Shown in pieces: positions 50,268 to 58,751 of a stretch of 59,612 nucleotides of DNA. This stretch comes from Candidatus Proelusimicrobium bovinum. Its GTDB lineage: Bacteria > Elusimicrobiota > Elusimicrobia > Elusimicrobiales > Elusimicrobiaceae. The translations under genes were made by a program, and so were the position numbers. The DNA lies in contig CADAXZ010000001.1 of the NCBI GenBank assembly GCA_902791965.1, positions 1 through 59,612 of the forward strand, written 5' to 3'. Under the pieces are notes generated by a model. The model had not been told where the DNA came from and ran no database searches. It saw nothing but the letters and a program-made list of their open reading frames with translations. The first letter of the stretch is position 1. Every line of letters starts with the position of its first letter.

Positions 50268-51509
50268 TTACATATTTGTCAGCAGCAAAATCAAAAGGCC
50301 TAAAAATAGCAGGCACAACGCAAGTTTTGTGAGCCCCAAATGATTTTTCAGGAAGTTATTAAACCCTTTTGATTCATAACCCATAACGCTTAAACATAAA
50401 ATTATTACAAGCGGTACGATAAACATAAGGTTATAGATTATCAAATAAGCCATAGCGCGGATAAAATTAGCATCGGCTTCTTTAAGTATCAAAGCGATAG
50501 TAGGCAGATAAACCTGGCCCGTACAAACGGCTTCAATGAGAGAAACTACAAACCCTACCGCCAAAGCCGCACAAACAAGCCTGAAGGTGCTTTTTTGTTT
50601 ATCTCTTAAAAAGAAACGCATTACTTTATGGATATATTCCTTATTGTTTTTGGAAAGTTGCAGAACAATTTTATTATGGTCTTTTGTTTTTTGGTAGATA
50701 ATAAAATCATACAAACTTAATATCAAAAATAAAGCACACAGACCGATAGTTATCCACTTAAAGGCTATCATAACATAGTAAAAGGACTTCATAGCGTAAA
50801 GGAAATTAAATAATCCAAGCCCGATAGCGATATAAGCCAAAAATACGGCAAGGCAGTAAGCAGAGCCTACCAAAATAATCTCCTTACGGTTATATTTATA
50901 AACCGCCAAGAAAGAAACAAAAAACACTATAACGGCAAAAGCGCAAGGGTTTATACCGTCAATAAGCCCCGCGGAAATAATAGCCCAAAAAGTTATTTGG
51001 TTAAACATATTTAAAGTTTCGCTTTTGCTTACTTCGGGGGATAATTCCTGTTCTTGACAAGTTTCTTTTTCTTGTTTTTTTAGTTCATTGGCTTTACATT
51101 CCGCTATATAATTTTTTGTGCCGTGGTAAGTAATTTCTTTGTTAGCAAGGGCTTTTAAAACGGTTTGGGGGCCTTTTGTTCTTATTTCGTCAGGATACCC
51201 CGTAAGAACCGTTTTACCAATTATCATAGTAGGAACGCCTGCTTTTTGGGGATTTATACCGTATTCCTTCATAGTATCGTTAAAGATAATATTTGTGCCG
51301 GCTTTACTTATATCATAATCAACGAATTTGACTTCATTTTTAAATTGTTTTTTAAAGTCATCTAAATATTCTTTTTTAAGCCTCTGGCAATGCCCGCACC
51401 ACGGCGCAGTAAAAATTGCCACTTCCAATTTTTGCTCTGCTGCGGCATAGGCTTTTATGTTTAAAAAGCCTAAAGCCAAAATCAAAAGCAAAAATAATTT
51501 TTTAAGCAT
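50268..51509 (-). CDS. Thioredoxin-DsbD (CcdA-like) fusion protein
   Basis: A 413-residue redox protein. A signal peptide (about 1-22) is followed by a thioredoxin/glutaredoxin fold with the active site CGHC (C38, C41), then a region with about six membrane helices. The membrane part has C189 in DGINPCAF and C329 in EAVCTGQ, the Cys pair that in DsbD/CcdA proteins carries electrons from cytoplasmic thioredoxin across the membrane. Here the thioredoxin domain is N-terminal, whereas in E. coli DsbD it is C-terminal. Its likely job is to keep periplasmic thiols reduced. It follows murC by 57 bases, with a GGAGACAAG before the start. Confidence 0.8.
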   Translation of the reverse strand: MLKKLFLLLILALGFLNIKAYAAAEQKLEVAIFTAPWCGHCQRLKKEYLDDFKKQFKNEVKFVDYDISKAGTNIIFNDTMKEYGINPQKAGVPTMIIGKTVLTGYPDEIRTKGPQTVLKALANKEITYHGTKNYIAECKANELKKQEKETCQEQELSPEVSKSETLNMFNQITFWAIISAGLIDGINPCAFAVIVFFVSFLAVYKYNRKEIILVGSAYCLAVFLAYIAIGLGLFNFLYAMKSFYYVMIAFKWITIGLCALFLILSLYDFIIYQKTKDHNKIVLQLSKNNKEYIHKVMRFFLRDKQKSTFRLVCAALAVGFVVSLIEAVCTGQVYLPTIALILKEADANFIRAMAYLIIYNLMFIVPLVIILCLSVMGYESKGFNNFLKNHLGLTKLALCLLFLGLLILLLTNM

Positions 51510-51566
51510 TTATCTTGTCTCCTTGTTTTTTGCCGTTAAATAAATAGGTATCAAAAAACCTTTATT

Positions 51567-52973
51567 TTAAAACTTTTTATCAACATTCATCAAACATTCG
51601 CGGCAGGGTTTTTTGGAAAAATCTTTATTTTTAATTGCTTCAAAGATTTGTTTTGCAAAGTCCGTCATTGTCGGGTCCCTTGCGCCCATTACCAAAACGA
51701 CATCCCCGGGTTTTGCGGCTGCGGCAATATCTGCTGCGGCTTCATTTCTGCAAGGTATAAACTTAACATTTACGCCGTTATGTTTAAGGCCTTCATAAAT
51801 AAGATTGCTTGATATATGTTCGGGTATAGTGCCGCCGGCATAATAAATTTCGCCAAGCCACAAACAATCGTTTTTGCCGATTTGTTTGGTAAATTCTTCA
51901 ATAAATTCCTTAAGCAAAAGTTGTACGGAAGTAAAAGCGTGCGGCTGGAAAAACGCCAAAACCCTTTTGCCTCTTAAATGAGCCGCTTTTAAGGTTGCCG
52001 CAAGTTTATGCGGGTTATGGGCGAAGTCATCAATAACCTCAATATCATTTACTTTGCCTATGGTGTTAAAGCGTCTGTAAACACCCTTAAATTCCGCAAG
52101 TGCTTTTGCGCATTGTTCCAAAGAAACACCCATTTCCAACGCGGCGGAAATTGCACCTAAAGCATCTTTTACATAATGTTCGCCCGGCAGATTTATGCGG
52201 AAGTTTAAACCTTGTATTTTAAAATCCGAGCCAAATCCGTCAAGTTTCAAATCATCCGCGGTCAAATCGCCTTTTTTAAGGCCGAAAGTCTTGCATTTGC
52301 CGCCGATTTCTTTTAAATTTTCTTCTTCGGCGTTGATAATAAATTTATCGCAGTTGATGCTGAATTTTTTAAAATAACCTTTCAAAACATCAAGTTCTTT
52401 ATGGTCTTTTGCCAAGTTAAGCATAATGCCTATTTTAGGGCGGTAATTTACAAGCGTGCCGTCGGATTCGTCGGCTTCAATTACAAGGATATTGCTTTTG
52501 CCTTTATAGACATTGCCGAAGTATCCTTCCTGCTGAAGAGAAAGCAAAACACCGCCTGTAATAAGGGAAGGCTCTTTGCCTGCTTTGCGTAAAATTTCAA
52601 AAAGCATAGCCGTAGTTGTGCTTTTGCCGCTTGTGCCGGAAATTGCAATAGTGCGCGATTCTTTAACATGTTTGGCAAGCAAATCGGAGCGGTGTAAAAT
52701 TGGTATGGAATATTTTTTTGCGGCTTGTATTTCTATGTTATCTGGCTCTATTGCGGAAGTTAAAACAACGGCATCTGTATATTCATCAATACCGCTTCCG
52801 TCTTGGGGGTAAAGTTTAACGCCTAATTTTTTTAGTTCTTTCCAAATAGGTAAATCAGTAAAACCTTTATTTATTAATCTGTCAGAGCCTGTAACCTCGT
52901 CGCCTGACATAGCGTGCAGTTGCGCAAGAGCGCTCATTCCTATACCGCCTACACCTACGAAATGTATTTTCAT
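51567..52973 (-). CDS. murC: UDP-N-acetylmuramate--L-alanine ligase
   Basis: First cytoplasmic amino-acid ligase of peptidoglycan synthesis. N-terminal GVGGIGMSALAQL (7-19), ATP loop ISGTSGKSTTT (about 110-120), and the HNPHKLAAT stretch are present. Length 468. It overlaps dapB by four bases, so it ends the diaminopimelate operon and links precursor supply to wall synthesis. Confidence 0.95.
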   Translation of the reverse strand: MKIHFVGVGGIGMSALAQLHAMSGDEVTGSDRLINKGFTDLPIWKELKKLGVKLYPQDGSGIDEYTDAVVLTSAIEPDNIEIQAAKKYSIPILHRSDLLAKHVKESRTIAISGTSGKSTTTAMLFEILRKAGKEPSLITGGVLLSLQQEGYFGNVYKGKSNILVIEADESDGTLVNYRPKIGIMLNLAKDHKELDVLKGYFKKFSINCDKFIINAEEENLKEIGGKCKTFGLKKGDLTADDLKLDGFGSDFKIQGLNFRINLPGEHYVKDALGAISAALEMGVSLEQCAKALAEFKGVYRRFNTIGKVNDIEVIDDFAHNPHKLAATLKAAHLRGKRVLAFFQPHAFTSVQLLLKEFIEEFTKQIGKNDCLWLGEIYYAGGTIPEHISSNLIYEGLKHNGVNVKFIPCRNEAAADIAAAAKPGDVVLVMGARDPTMTDFAKQIFEAIKNKDFSKKPCRECLMNVDKKF

Positions 52974-53638
52974 AATAAGTTCTCCGTAAAGTTATTCATA
53001 TCGTAAAAGCCTGCTTTTTGCCCTGCCAGCCATAAAGCGATTTTTACGGCGGAAGAAGCAAACAATTTCCTGTCTAAGGCTTTATGCGTAAGGGATATAA
53101 CTTCATCCCCGTTTTTAGATGTTAAATTTAAAATATGCGTACCCGGTACTGTTCCGGTACGCTCATAAGTAATATTTTCCTGCGGAAAGTTTATCAGCGC
53201 GGCAAGCATTTTAGCCGTACCGCTGGGGGCATCTTTCTTTTGTGCGTGGTGGGCCTCGTGCAGTTGCGGGGTATAATCTTTATAAAGTTGGGCCGCTTTC
53301 TGTAATAATTTACCGAACAAAAATACCCCTATGCTTACATTTGCGCAGTAAAAAACCGGTATTTGTTTTTCGGTTTTTAAAGCATTGATAAACTCCGCCG
53401 GTAAATTGGTAGTGCCGCACAAAAAAGCGCAGTTGTTTTGTTTTGCTATATTAAAGGCCTGCTCTGCTCCTTGCGGCAGGGAAAAATCAATAATAATATC
53501 TGCTTTCGGGGCGGGCTGTGCGGTATCTTTATCCCTTAATTGGACTATTCGGGCTTGGTCTTTATATTCTGTTTCTATAATTTGTTTTATAAGCGCGCCC
53601 ATTTTTCCTTTTGCGCCGTTAATTATAATATCCGTCAT
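52970..53638 (-). CDS. dapB: 4-hydroxy-tetrahydrodipicolinate reductase
   Basis: NAD(P)H-dependent reductase in diaminopimelate/lysine synthesis. The nucleotide motif GAKGKMG lies at 8-14, and the substrate and catalytic segment EAHHAQKKDAPSGTA (about 129-143) is intact. At 222 residues it is shorter than most DapB (240-270), with a reduced N-terminal loop. It shares a TAATG junction with asd and overlaps murC by four bases. Confidence 0.93.
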   Translation of the reverse strand: MTDIIINGAKGKMGALIKQIIETEYKDQARIVQLRDKDTAQPAPKADIIIDFSLPQGAEQAFNIAKQNNCAFLCGTTNLPAEFINALKTEKQIPVFYCANVSIGVFLFGKLLQKAAQLYKDYTPQLHEAHHAQKKDAPSGTAKMLAALINFPQENITYERTGTVPGTHILNLTSKNGDEVISLTHKALDRKLFASSAVKIALWLAGQKAGFYDMNNFTENLL

Positions 53639-54513
53639 TAAAAATTCTCCAAAAGATATTCGGCAATTTGTCTGCCGTTAAGTGCCGCGCCTTTAAGCAA
53701 ATTATCAAAAGTAATCCAAAAATGCAGGATATTTTTATCTTCAAAATCCTGTCTTATTCTGCTGATAAACACTTCGTCTTTGCCTTCCACTTCTTTAGGA
53801 GTGTAAATTTTGCCGTCGCAGATAACGCCTTTTTGGGAAGCAAATAAATCCTGTATGCTTGCCATATCAAAATCTTCTTTTGCTTTTAAACTGACGCCCA
53901 AACTGTGGCTTACCATAACAGGCACGCGTACCGTATGCGGGCGCACTTTTATTTTAGGCAGGCGCAAAATTTTGCGTGTTTCGTTAAGGCCTTTCATTTC
54001 TTCTGATGTAAAACCGTTTGGCTGCAGAGAGCCTATCAAAGGTACGCAGTTAGCCTGATATAAAGAGCCTTGGCTGTTAAATTCGTCTATTAATTTTTTG
54101 CCGCCGCCGCTTATTGCCTGATAGGAGCAAAAGAATACTTCTTCAAGCGTATATTTTGTTTTTAAAGGGTTTAAGGCCATAACAAGGCCTGTTGTAGTAC
54201 AGTTTGGGCTGGCAATAAGTTTTGTATCTTTTGTTATTGTATCGGCATTAATTTCCGGTATTACCAAAGGCACTTTGGGGTCATTACGGAACTTGGCAGA
54301 CATATCAATAATAAAATTTGCTTTATCTTTAAGTTCGCCTGCAAGTTTTTCGCTTACGGGGTCATCTGTGCATAAAATTGCAATATCGCAAAAGGCAGGT
54401 TTTTCATCTCTGCCGTAAGGCTCAACTTTTATTTCTTTTTTAATACGGGCAAGTTCTTTAAGCATTAACTGCCCTACTTTGCCTGCCGCTCCTAAAACTG
54501 CTATTGTTTTCAT
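53638..54513 (-). CDS. asd: Aspartate-semialdehyde dehydrogenase
   Basis: Reduces aspartyl phosphate to aspartate semialdehyde. The active-site Cys is C105 in SPNCTTTG, with the GAAGKVGQ NADP loop at 8-15 and the RPHTVRVPV and SLGV segments of the C-terminal half. At 291 residues it is shorter than the usual 330-370, missing a loop after the first strand. It overlaps the aspartokinase by four bases (ATGA). Confidence 0.9.
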   Translation of the reverse strand: MKTIAVLGAAGKVGQLMLKELARIKKEIKVEPYGRDEKPAFCDIAILCTDDPVSEKLAGELKDKANFIIDMSAKFRNDPKVPLVIPEINADTITKDTKLIASPNCTTTGLVMALNPLKTKYTLEEVFFCSYQAISGGGKKLIDEFNSQGSLYQANCVPLIGSLQPNGFTSEEMKGLNETRKILRLPKIKVRPHTVRVPVMVSHSLGVSLKAKEDFDMASIQDLFASQKGVICDGKIYTPKEVEGKDEVFISRIRQDFEDKNILHFWITFDNLLKGAALNGRQIAEYLLENF

Positions 54514-55238
54514 TTTATTATTGTCCCCACTTCCCCTGTTTTATAGTAGATAATTCTTATTTCCACATTTTTTTCTTTAGCCAGTTTTATGGCATCGGGA
54601 TGAAGTACATTTGCGCCCTCAAGGGCAAGTTTATACATAACATCAAAATCCATAAGATTAAGTTTTTGGGCATCTTTATTTTTATTAGGGTCTTTGTTGT
54701 AAACGCCGTCGACATCTTTAATCATTTCCACATGGTCCGCGCCGAATTGGCTTGCAATAAATACTGCCGAAACATCACTGCCGCCCCTTTTAAGGGTTGT
54801 AATTTCTTTATTTTCGCCGATACCCTGAAAGCCTGCAATTATTGGTATATGCCCTTTATCAAGTTCTTTTTGAAGGCGGTCGCTTGTAATACATTTAATA
54901 TCTGCGCCTGCGTGTTCGGGTGTGGTAGTCAACCCTATTTGCGACCCTGTTAAAGAAACCGCCGGCAGCCCTATATCATTTAAGGCTATTGAAAGCAAAG
55001 CAACGCTTATCCTTTCCCCAGTTGTTATAAGCATATCAAGTTCCCTTTTGTTTGGATTCTTGCTTAAGGAGTAAGCATTATCAAGCAAAATATCAGTCAT
55101 ATTGCCGTTTGCGGAAGCCACAACAACAGGCTGCATACCTTGCTGTACCCTTTGCTTAATAAGATTTACAGCCAAAAGGATTTTTTCTTTATTGGCAAGA
55201 GTATTGCCGCCGAATTTTAATACGGAAATCTTTTTCAT
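54510..55238 (-). CDS. lysC: Aspartokinase catalytic domain without ACT domains
   Basis: Phosphorylates aspartate, the first step of the Lys/Thr/Met/diaminopimelate family. The KFGGNTLA start, TTGERIS (about 71-77), SLTGSQIG and the RGGSDVSA ATP/aspartate segment (about 151-158) and DVDGVYNKDP are all intact. The protein stops after the kinase fold at 242 residues; standard aspartokinases (about 400-450 residues) carry two C-terminal ACT domains for feedback control by Lys or Thr. The next gene overlaps the stop by four bases, so no ACT module follows. It overlaps dapA by four bases upstream. Confidence 0.88.
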   Translation of the reverse strand: MKKISVLKFGGNTLANKEKILLAVNLIKQRVQQGMQPVVVASANGNMTDILLDNAYSLSKNPNKRELDMLITTGERISVALLSIALNDIGLPAVSLTGSQIGLTTTPEHAGADIKCITSDRLQKELDKGHIPIIAGFQGIGENKEITTLKRGGSDVSAVFIASQFGADHVEMIKDVDGVYNKDPNKNKDAQKLNLMDFDVMYKLALEGANVLHPDAIKLAKEKNVEIRIIYYKTGEVGTIIK

Positions 55239-56119
55239 ATAAACAGTTCCTTTGGTGCTTTATTGATAAGATTATCTAAAGTTTCTTTAGTGCTTTGGGA
55301 AATTTCCCCTAACGGCAGGCGCACCTCGCTGCTGCAAAGCCCCAATTTAGCCAAGATGTATTTAGGGCAAGTCGGATTGACTTCCAAAAAACTGCCGTTG
55401 ATTAAAGGATAAGCCGTACGGAAAACTTGCATGGCATCTTGCGTTTTACCCTGCTCAAAAAGTTTGTAAATTTTTACCATAGCAGGGGCAATGCTGTTGC
55501 CTGCTGCAGTTATCAAACATCTTGCGCCAAGCCCTAAAAATACGGGCCATAAATCATCATTACCGCAAATATAGTCAATCCTTTTTTCACCGTGTTGTAC
55601 GGCAGTTTTTGTAATGCCGGCAATATCATAATCGGATTCTTTAACTGCTTTTATCATTGGTACTGCTTCAAGTAAGGCGGAAAGAAAAGCAGGCGGGAGT
55701 TTTTGCCCCGTTCTGCCCGGAATGTGATAAAGCACTATTGGGATATTTGCCTGCGCCGCTAAGGAAAAATGCTTAATCATACCGCTTAAATTAGGTTTGT
55801 TGTAATATGGGGTAACAATTAATATTCCTTCGGGATTATATGTTTTTGCAAGGTCTATATTTTTAATGGTTGTCTGCGTGTTATTAGAGCCTGCACCAAT
55901 AATAATTTTTGCTCTTTTATTTATTTTGGCAACTGCGAAATCCAAAATCTGCTTTTTTTCTTCAAAACAAAGGGCAGGTGTTTCGGCTGTTGTGCCTAAA
56001 AGAACAAAACCTTCAAGCCCTGCGGATATTTGGCGCTCTATTAAAAGGCCTAAGGCATCAAAATCAATATTACCGTTTTTAAACGGTGTAATAAGTGCGC
56101 AGTAAACTCCTTTAAACAT
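55235..56119 (-). CDS. dapA: 4-hydroxy-tetrahydrodipicolinate synthase
   Basis: Condenses aspartate semialdehyde with pyruvate, the first committed step to diaminopimelate and lysine. The Schiff-base Lys is K160 (VKESD), with Tyr131 (YHIPGRT) and T43/T44 (LGTTAET) at the usual places. Length 294. AAGGAG lies before the ATG. It leads the overlapping dapA-lysC-asd-dapB-murC operon, so aspartate is steered toward peptidoglycan. Confidence 0.96.
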   Translation of the reverse strand: MFKGVYCALITPFKNGNIDFDALGLLIERQISAGLEGFVLLGTTAETPALCFEEKKQILDFAVAKINKRAKIIIGAGSNNTQTTIKNIDLAKTYNPEGILIVTPYYNKPNLSGMIKHFSLAAQANIPIVLYHIPGRTGQKLPPAFLSALLEAVPMIKAVKESDYDIAGITKTAVQHGEKRIDYICGNDDLWPVFLGLGARCLITAAGNSIAPAMVKIYKLFEQGKTQDAMQVFRTAYPLINGSFLEVNPTCPKYILAKLGLCSSEVRLPLGEISQSTKETLDNLINKAPKELFI

Positions 56120-56204
56120 AAATCTCTCCTTTTTATTAAATAAATTGTATCATTTTATTGATATAATTTATTTGAATGAAAGTAAACACCGGAGGATGAT
56201 TTTA

Positions 56205-57257
56205 ATGGCAGAAAATAATGAAGTGCCCCAACAAGCGGCGGCAGCGGAAGAAAAACATTGTGCAAGCAATAATTTAGGAGTAAAATTTTGGCTTATTTTA
56301 CTTACAATAGTTTTCAGTTTATCAATGGCCAGCGGATTATATCTTGCTTTAACGCCGTGCCAGACACAACAACAGGAAGAAGAAGCATCTGGCGAGCAAA
56401 AAGAAAGTATGACATCTTCTTTTATTAAAAGCCTTTCTAAGGAGGAAGGCGCTGCGGTAATAAAAATCCGCGGTGTTATTCAGGAAGGTACGGAAAACGG
56501 CTTTATGGCGCGCCAGAACAGCGCTTCTGCGATAGCAAAAAGGATAAGGGATTTAGCGGATAAAAAAGAAGTTAAAGCGCTTTTGTTGGATATAAATTCC
56601 CCGGGTGGTACGGTTGCGGCCGTGCAGGATATTTATAATGCGCTTTTATTCTTTAAATCCAAAGGCAAACCTGTTGTAGCATTGTTCAGGGATGTGGCGG
56701 CAAGCGGCGGTTTTTATATTGCTATGGCGGCTGATAAAATAGTAGCCCAGCCCGGCACTATGACGGGTTCTATCGGTGTTATTATGCAGGCAAATAATGT
56801 TGAAGGCTTATTTGATAAATTGGGCATAAAAGTAATGCCGGTTAAATCTGGCAAGCATAAAGATATAGGCTCTGCTTACCGCCCTATGACGGAAGAAGAA
56901 CTTGCCCTTTTACAGGAAATGATAAACGAAACTTACCAACAGTTTTTTAATGCCGTAAAACAAGGCCGCCCTCAGGTCAATGCTGAAATGCTGCCTGTTT
57001 ATGCAGACGGGCGCGTCTTTACCGGTGCACGCGCAAAGCAAATCGGTCTTATAGATGAATTGGGCGGGGAAGAAGTCGCCAAAGAACAACTTTCCGCCTT
57101 AACTAAAATAAAAGATATAAAACTTATCACGCCAAAGAGCAATAATTTTATGGATATTATCTATATGGGCGGCGCTTCTATGGAAAACAAATTAGGTTTA
57201 TCTTCCAAAATAGAAGATTTAACCACCCCGAAAGTTGCTTATTTGTGGACCTATTAA
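56205..57257 (+). CDS. sppA: Signal peptide peptidase SppA (36K type)
   Basis: Membrane serine protease that degrades cleaved signal peptides. One N-terminal membrane helix (about 24-45) anchors the periplasmic domain. The catalytic dyad is S167 in AASGGFY and K219 in the GKHKD stretch, 52 residues apart as in B. subtilis SppA. The single-domain 350-residue form differs from the tandem E. coli enzyme. I take the ATG at 56205 because GGAGG at 56191-56195 precedes it; the ATG at 56196 overlaps that site. Confidence 0.92.
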   Translation: MAENNEVPQQAAAAEEKHCASNNLGVKFWLILLTIVFSLSMASGLYLALTPCQTQQQEEEASGEQKESMTSSFIKSLSKEEGAAVIKIRGVIQEGTENGFMARQNSASAIAKRIRDLADKKEVKALLLDINSPGGTVAAVQDIYNALLFFKSKGKPVVALFRDVAASGGFYIAMAADKIVAQPGTMTGSIGVIMQANNVEGLFDKLGIKVMPVKSGKHKDIGSAYRPMTEEELALLQEMINETYQQFFNAVKQGRPQVNAEMLPVYADGRVFTGARAKQIGLIDELGGEEVAKEQLSALTKIKDIKLITPKSNNFMDIIYMGGASMENKLGLSSKIEDLTTPKVAYLWTY

Positions 57258-57268
57258 GGAGTATTTAT

Positions 57269-57832
57269 ATGTCTTTAATAAATACTGTTTATAATTTTGT
57301 TATTGAGCCTTCAAAAGCGGTAAACGATATTATTAAAAACCGTTCTTTATTCTTATCTTTTTTGGGATATTTTACCGGTTCTTTAAGTATAATGATAATG
57401 TTTGCGCTTGAAGCCGGCGGTATGGGCGGGATAAGTTTTACTTTAACTTTTCTTGCTGTCTTGTTTATGAATATATGTATAGGTTTTTTTATATCTTCCG
57501 GCGCGCATTTGCTGTTGGAACTTTCAACGGGTAAAGGCAGCGCCGCAGGCCTGTTTACATTGGTGGGGCTTTCCCAGTTTTGTTTAACCCTTTTGGTAAG
57601 TTTTGCCCTGATGGAAGAAGTTTTGCCCTTATTGGGGATATTTAAGTTTTTTGTATTTTTGGCAGTAGCGTGTCTGCAATTTTTCTTTATTCTTTTTATG
57701 ATGAATAAAGCCTACGGCCTTTCCAAGATAAGGACATTCTTTACTTTGATATTATCTTTTATCCCTGCCGTATTAAGTTTGTTTGCGGCCTGCGGTGCGG
57801 TAGTATTCTTGTTGGTGTGGATTTGTTTATAA
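57269..57832 (+). CDS. Multi-pass membrane protein, possibly Yip1-like
   Basis: A 187-residue protein with about five hydrophobic helices spread over the whole length after a short N-terminal amphipathic stretch containing EPSKAVNDI, which resembles the Yip1-domain start (membrane proteins often next to signal-peptidase or protein-export genes). I do not see a conserved catalytic residue. AAGGAG precedes the ATG at 57269, 11 bases after the sppA stop, so the two are co-transcribed. Function unknown. Confidence 0.6.
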   Translation: MSLINTVYNFVIEPSKAVNDIIKNRSLFLSFLGYFTGSLSIMIMFALEAGGMGGISFTLTFLAVLFMNICIGFFISSGAHLLLELSTGKGSAAGLFTLVGLSQFCLTLLVSFALMEEVLPLLGIFKFFVFLAVACLQFFFILFMMNKAYGLSKIRTFFTLILSFIPAVLSLFAACGAVVFLLVWICL

Positions 57833-57854
57833 TAAATTGGCTGCTTAAACAAAT

Positions 57855-57885
57855 AAATATCCCCCGATATGTTCGGGGGATATTT
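57855..57885. terminator. Bidirectional terminator between the Yip1-like and SPFH genes
   Basis: AAATATCCCCCGA (57855-57867) pairs perfectly with TCGGGGGATATTT (57873-57885) around TATGT. It can end both converging transcripts. Confidence 0.92.
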
Positions 57886-57912
57886 GTTTGTGTGTGCAAT
57901 AATAATATTAAC

Positions 57913-58725
57913 TTATTTTATCGTTATAAATGGCATATTATCGCCGGCCATATAGTGCGGCAAAACACCGTTCCATTTTTCTATTGCTTTAAGTTGGGCT
58001 TCAACTTGGCGCAGTTTAATCAAATCAGGTGTTACGGCCTGGCGCTGAAGCCTTAAAGATTCGGCTTCCGCCTGCGCTTTAAGGACTTGCTGGTCTGCCT
58101 CTTTTTTAACTTTTTCTACCAAATTAGTGGCGCGTTTGGCTTCCTGTTCGGCAATTTGTTTTTCTTCTACTGCTTTTAAAAACTGCGGAGAAAAATCAAA
58201 ATCCACAATAGCAATATCGGAAATTATAACTTGTTTGTTTGCCATTTTTTCCTTTAAAACGGAATCAAGTTCTTTTGCCACTTCAACACGGTTAGATATA
58301 AGGCTTTCGGCTGAATACTTTGCTACGATTGCTTTTATCCATTCTTCCGCCATAGGTGCAAGTACCGTATTTACATAATCTATGCCCAAATTTCTGTAAA
58401 TGGACACTACGGTATCAGGTTGTATTCTGTGGTTAATGGCAAGGCCTACTTTGACGGTCTGCAAGTCTTTAGAAAATGCTTCAGTTTTAACGACATCTTT
58501 TTTGATACGGACAGAAAATTTTTCTATTCTGTCAACGAACGGTATTTTAAGATGCAGGCCTTCTTCGTAAGCACCTACAACTTTACCAAAGCGTAATTTT
58601 ATTGCTGAAGTTCCCGCCGAAACCGTAAAATAAGAATCAAAGGCTATAAAGGCCAAAACAGCAATAAGTATAGCAGACACTATAAATTTGCCGCCGATAT
58701 TAGCATAATTGTTATAATTACTCAT
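57913..58725 (-). CDS. SPFH-domain (prohibitin/HflC-like) membrane protein
   Basis: A 270-residue scaffold protein with an N-terminal membrane helix (about 13-33), the SPFH/band-7 domain (about 35-195, with VVGAYEEGLHLKIPFVD) and a charged coiled coil (about 195-240) ending in a short tail. Prohibitin-like members form large rings that organise membranes and modulate FtsH-type proteases; no FtsH or NfeD partner is seen here, so the role is inferred. AAGGAG precedes the ATG. It lies 26 bases downstream of comEC on the same strand. Confidence 0.85.
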   Translation of the reverse strand: MSNYNNYANIGGKFIVSAILIAVLAFIAFDSYFTVSAGTSAIKLRFGKVVGAYEEGLHLKIPFVDRIEKFSVRIKKDVVKTEAFSKDLQTVKVGLAINHRIQPDTVVSIYRNLGIDYVNTVLAPMAEEWIKAIVAKYSAESLISNRVEVAKELDSVLKEKMANKQVIISDIAIVDFDFSPQFLKAVEEKQIAEQEAKRATNLVEKVKKEADQQVLKAQAEAESLRLQRQAVTPDLIKLRQVEAQLKAIEKWNGVLPHYMAGDNMPFITIK

Positions 58726-58751
58726 TTTTATCTCCTTAATAAATATCTGTA

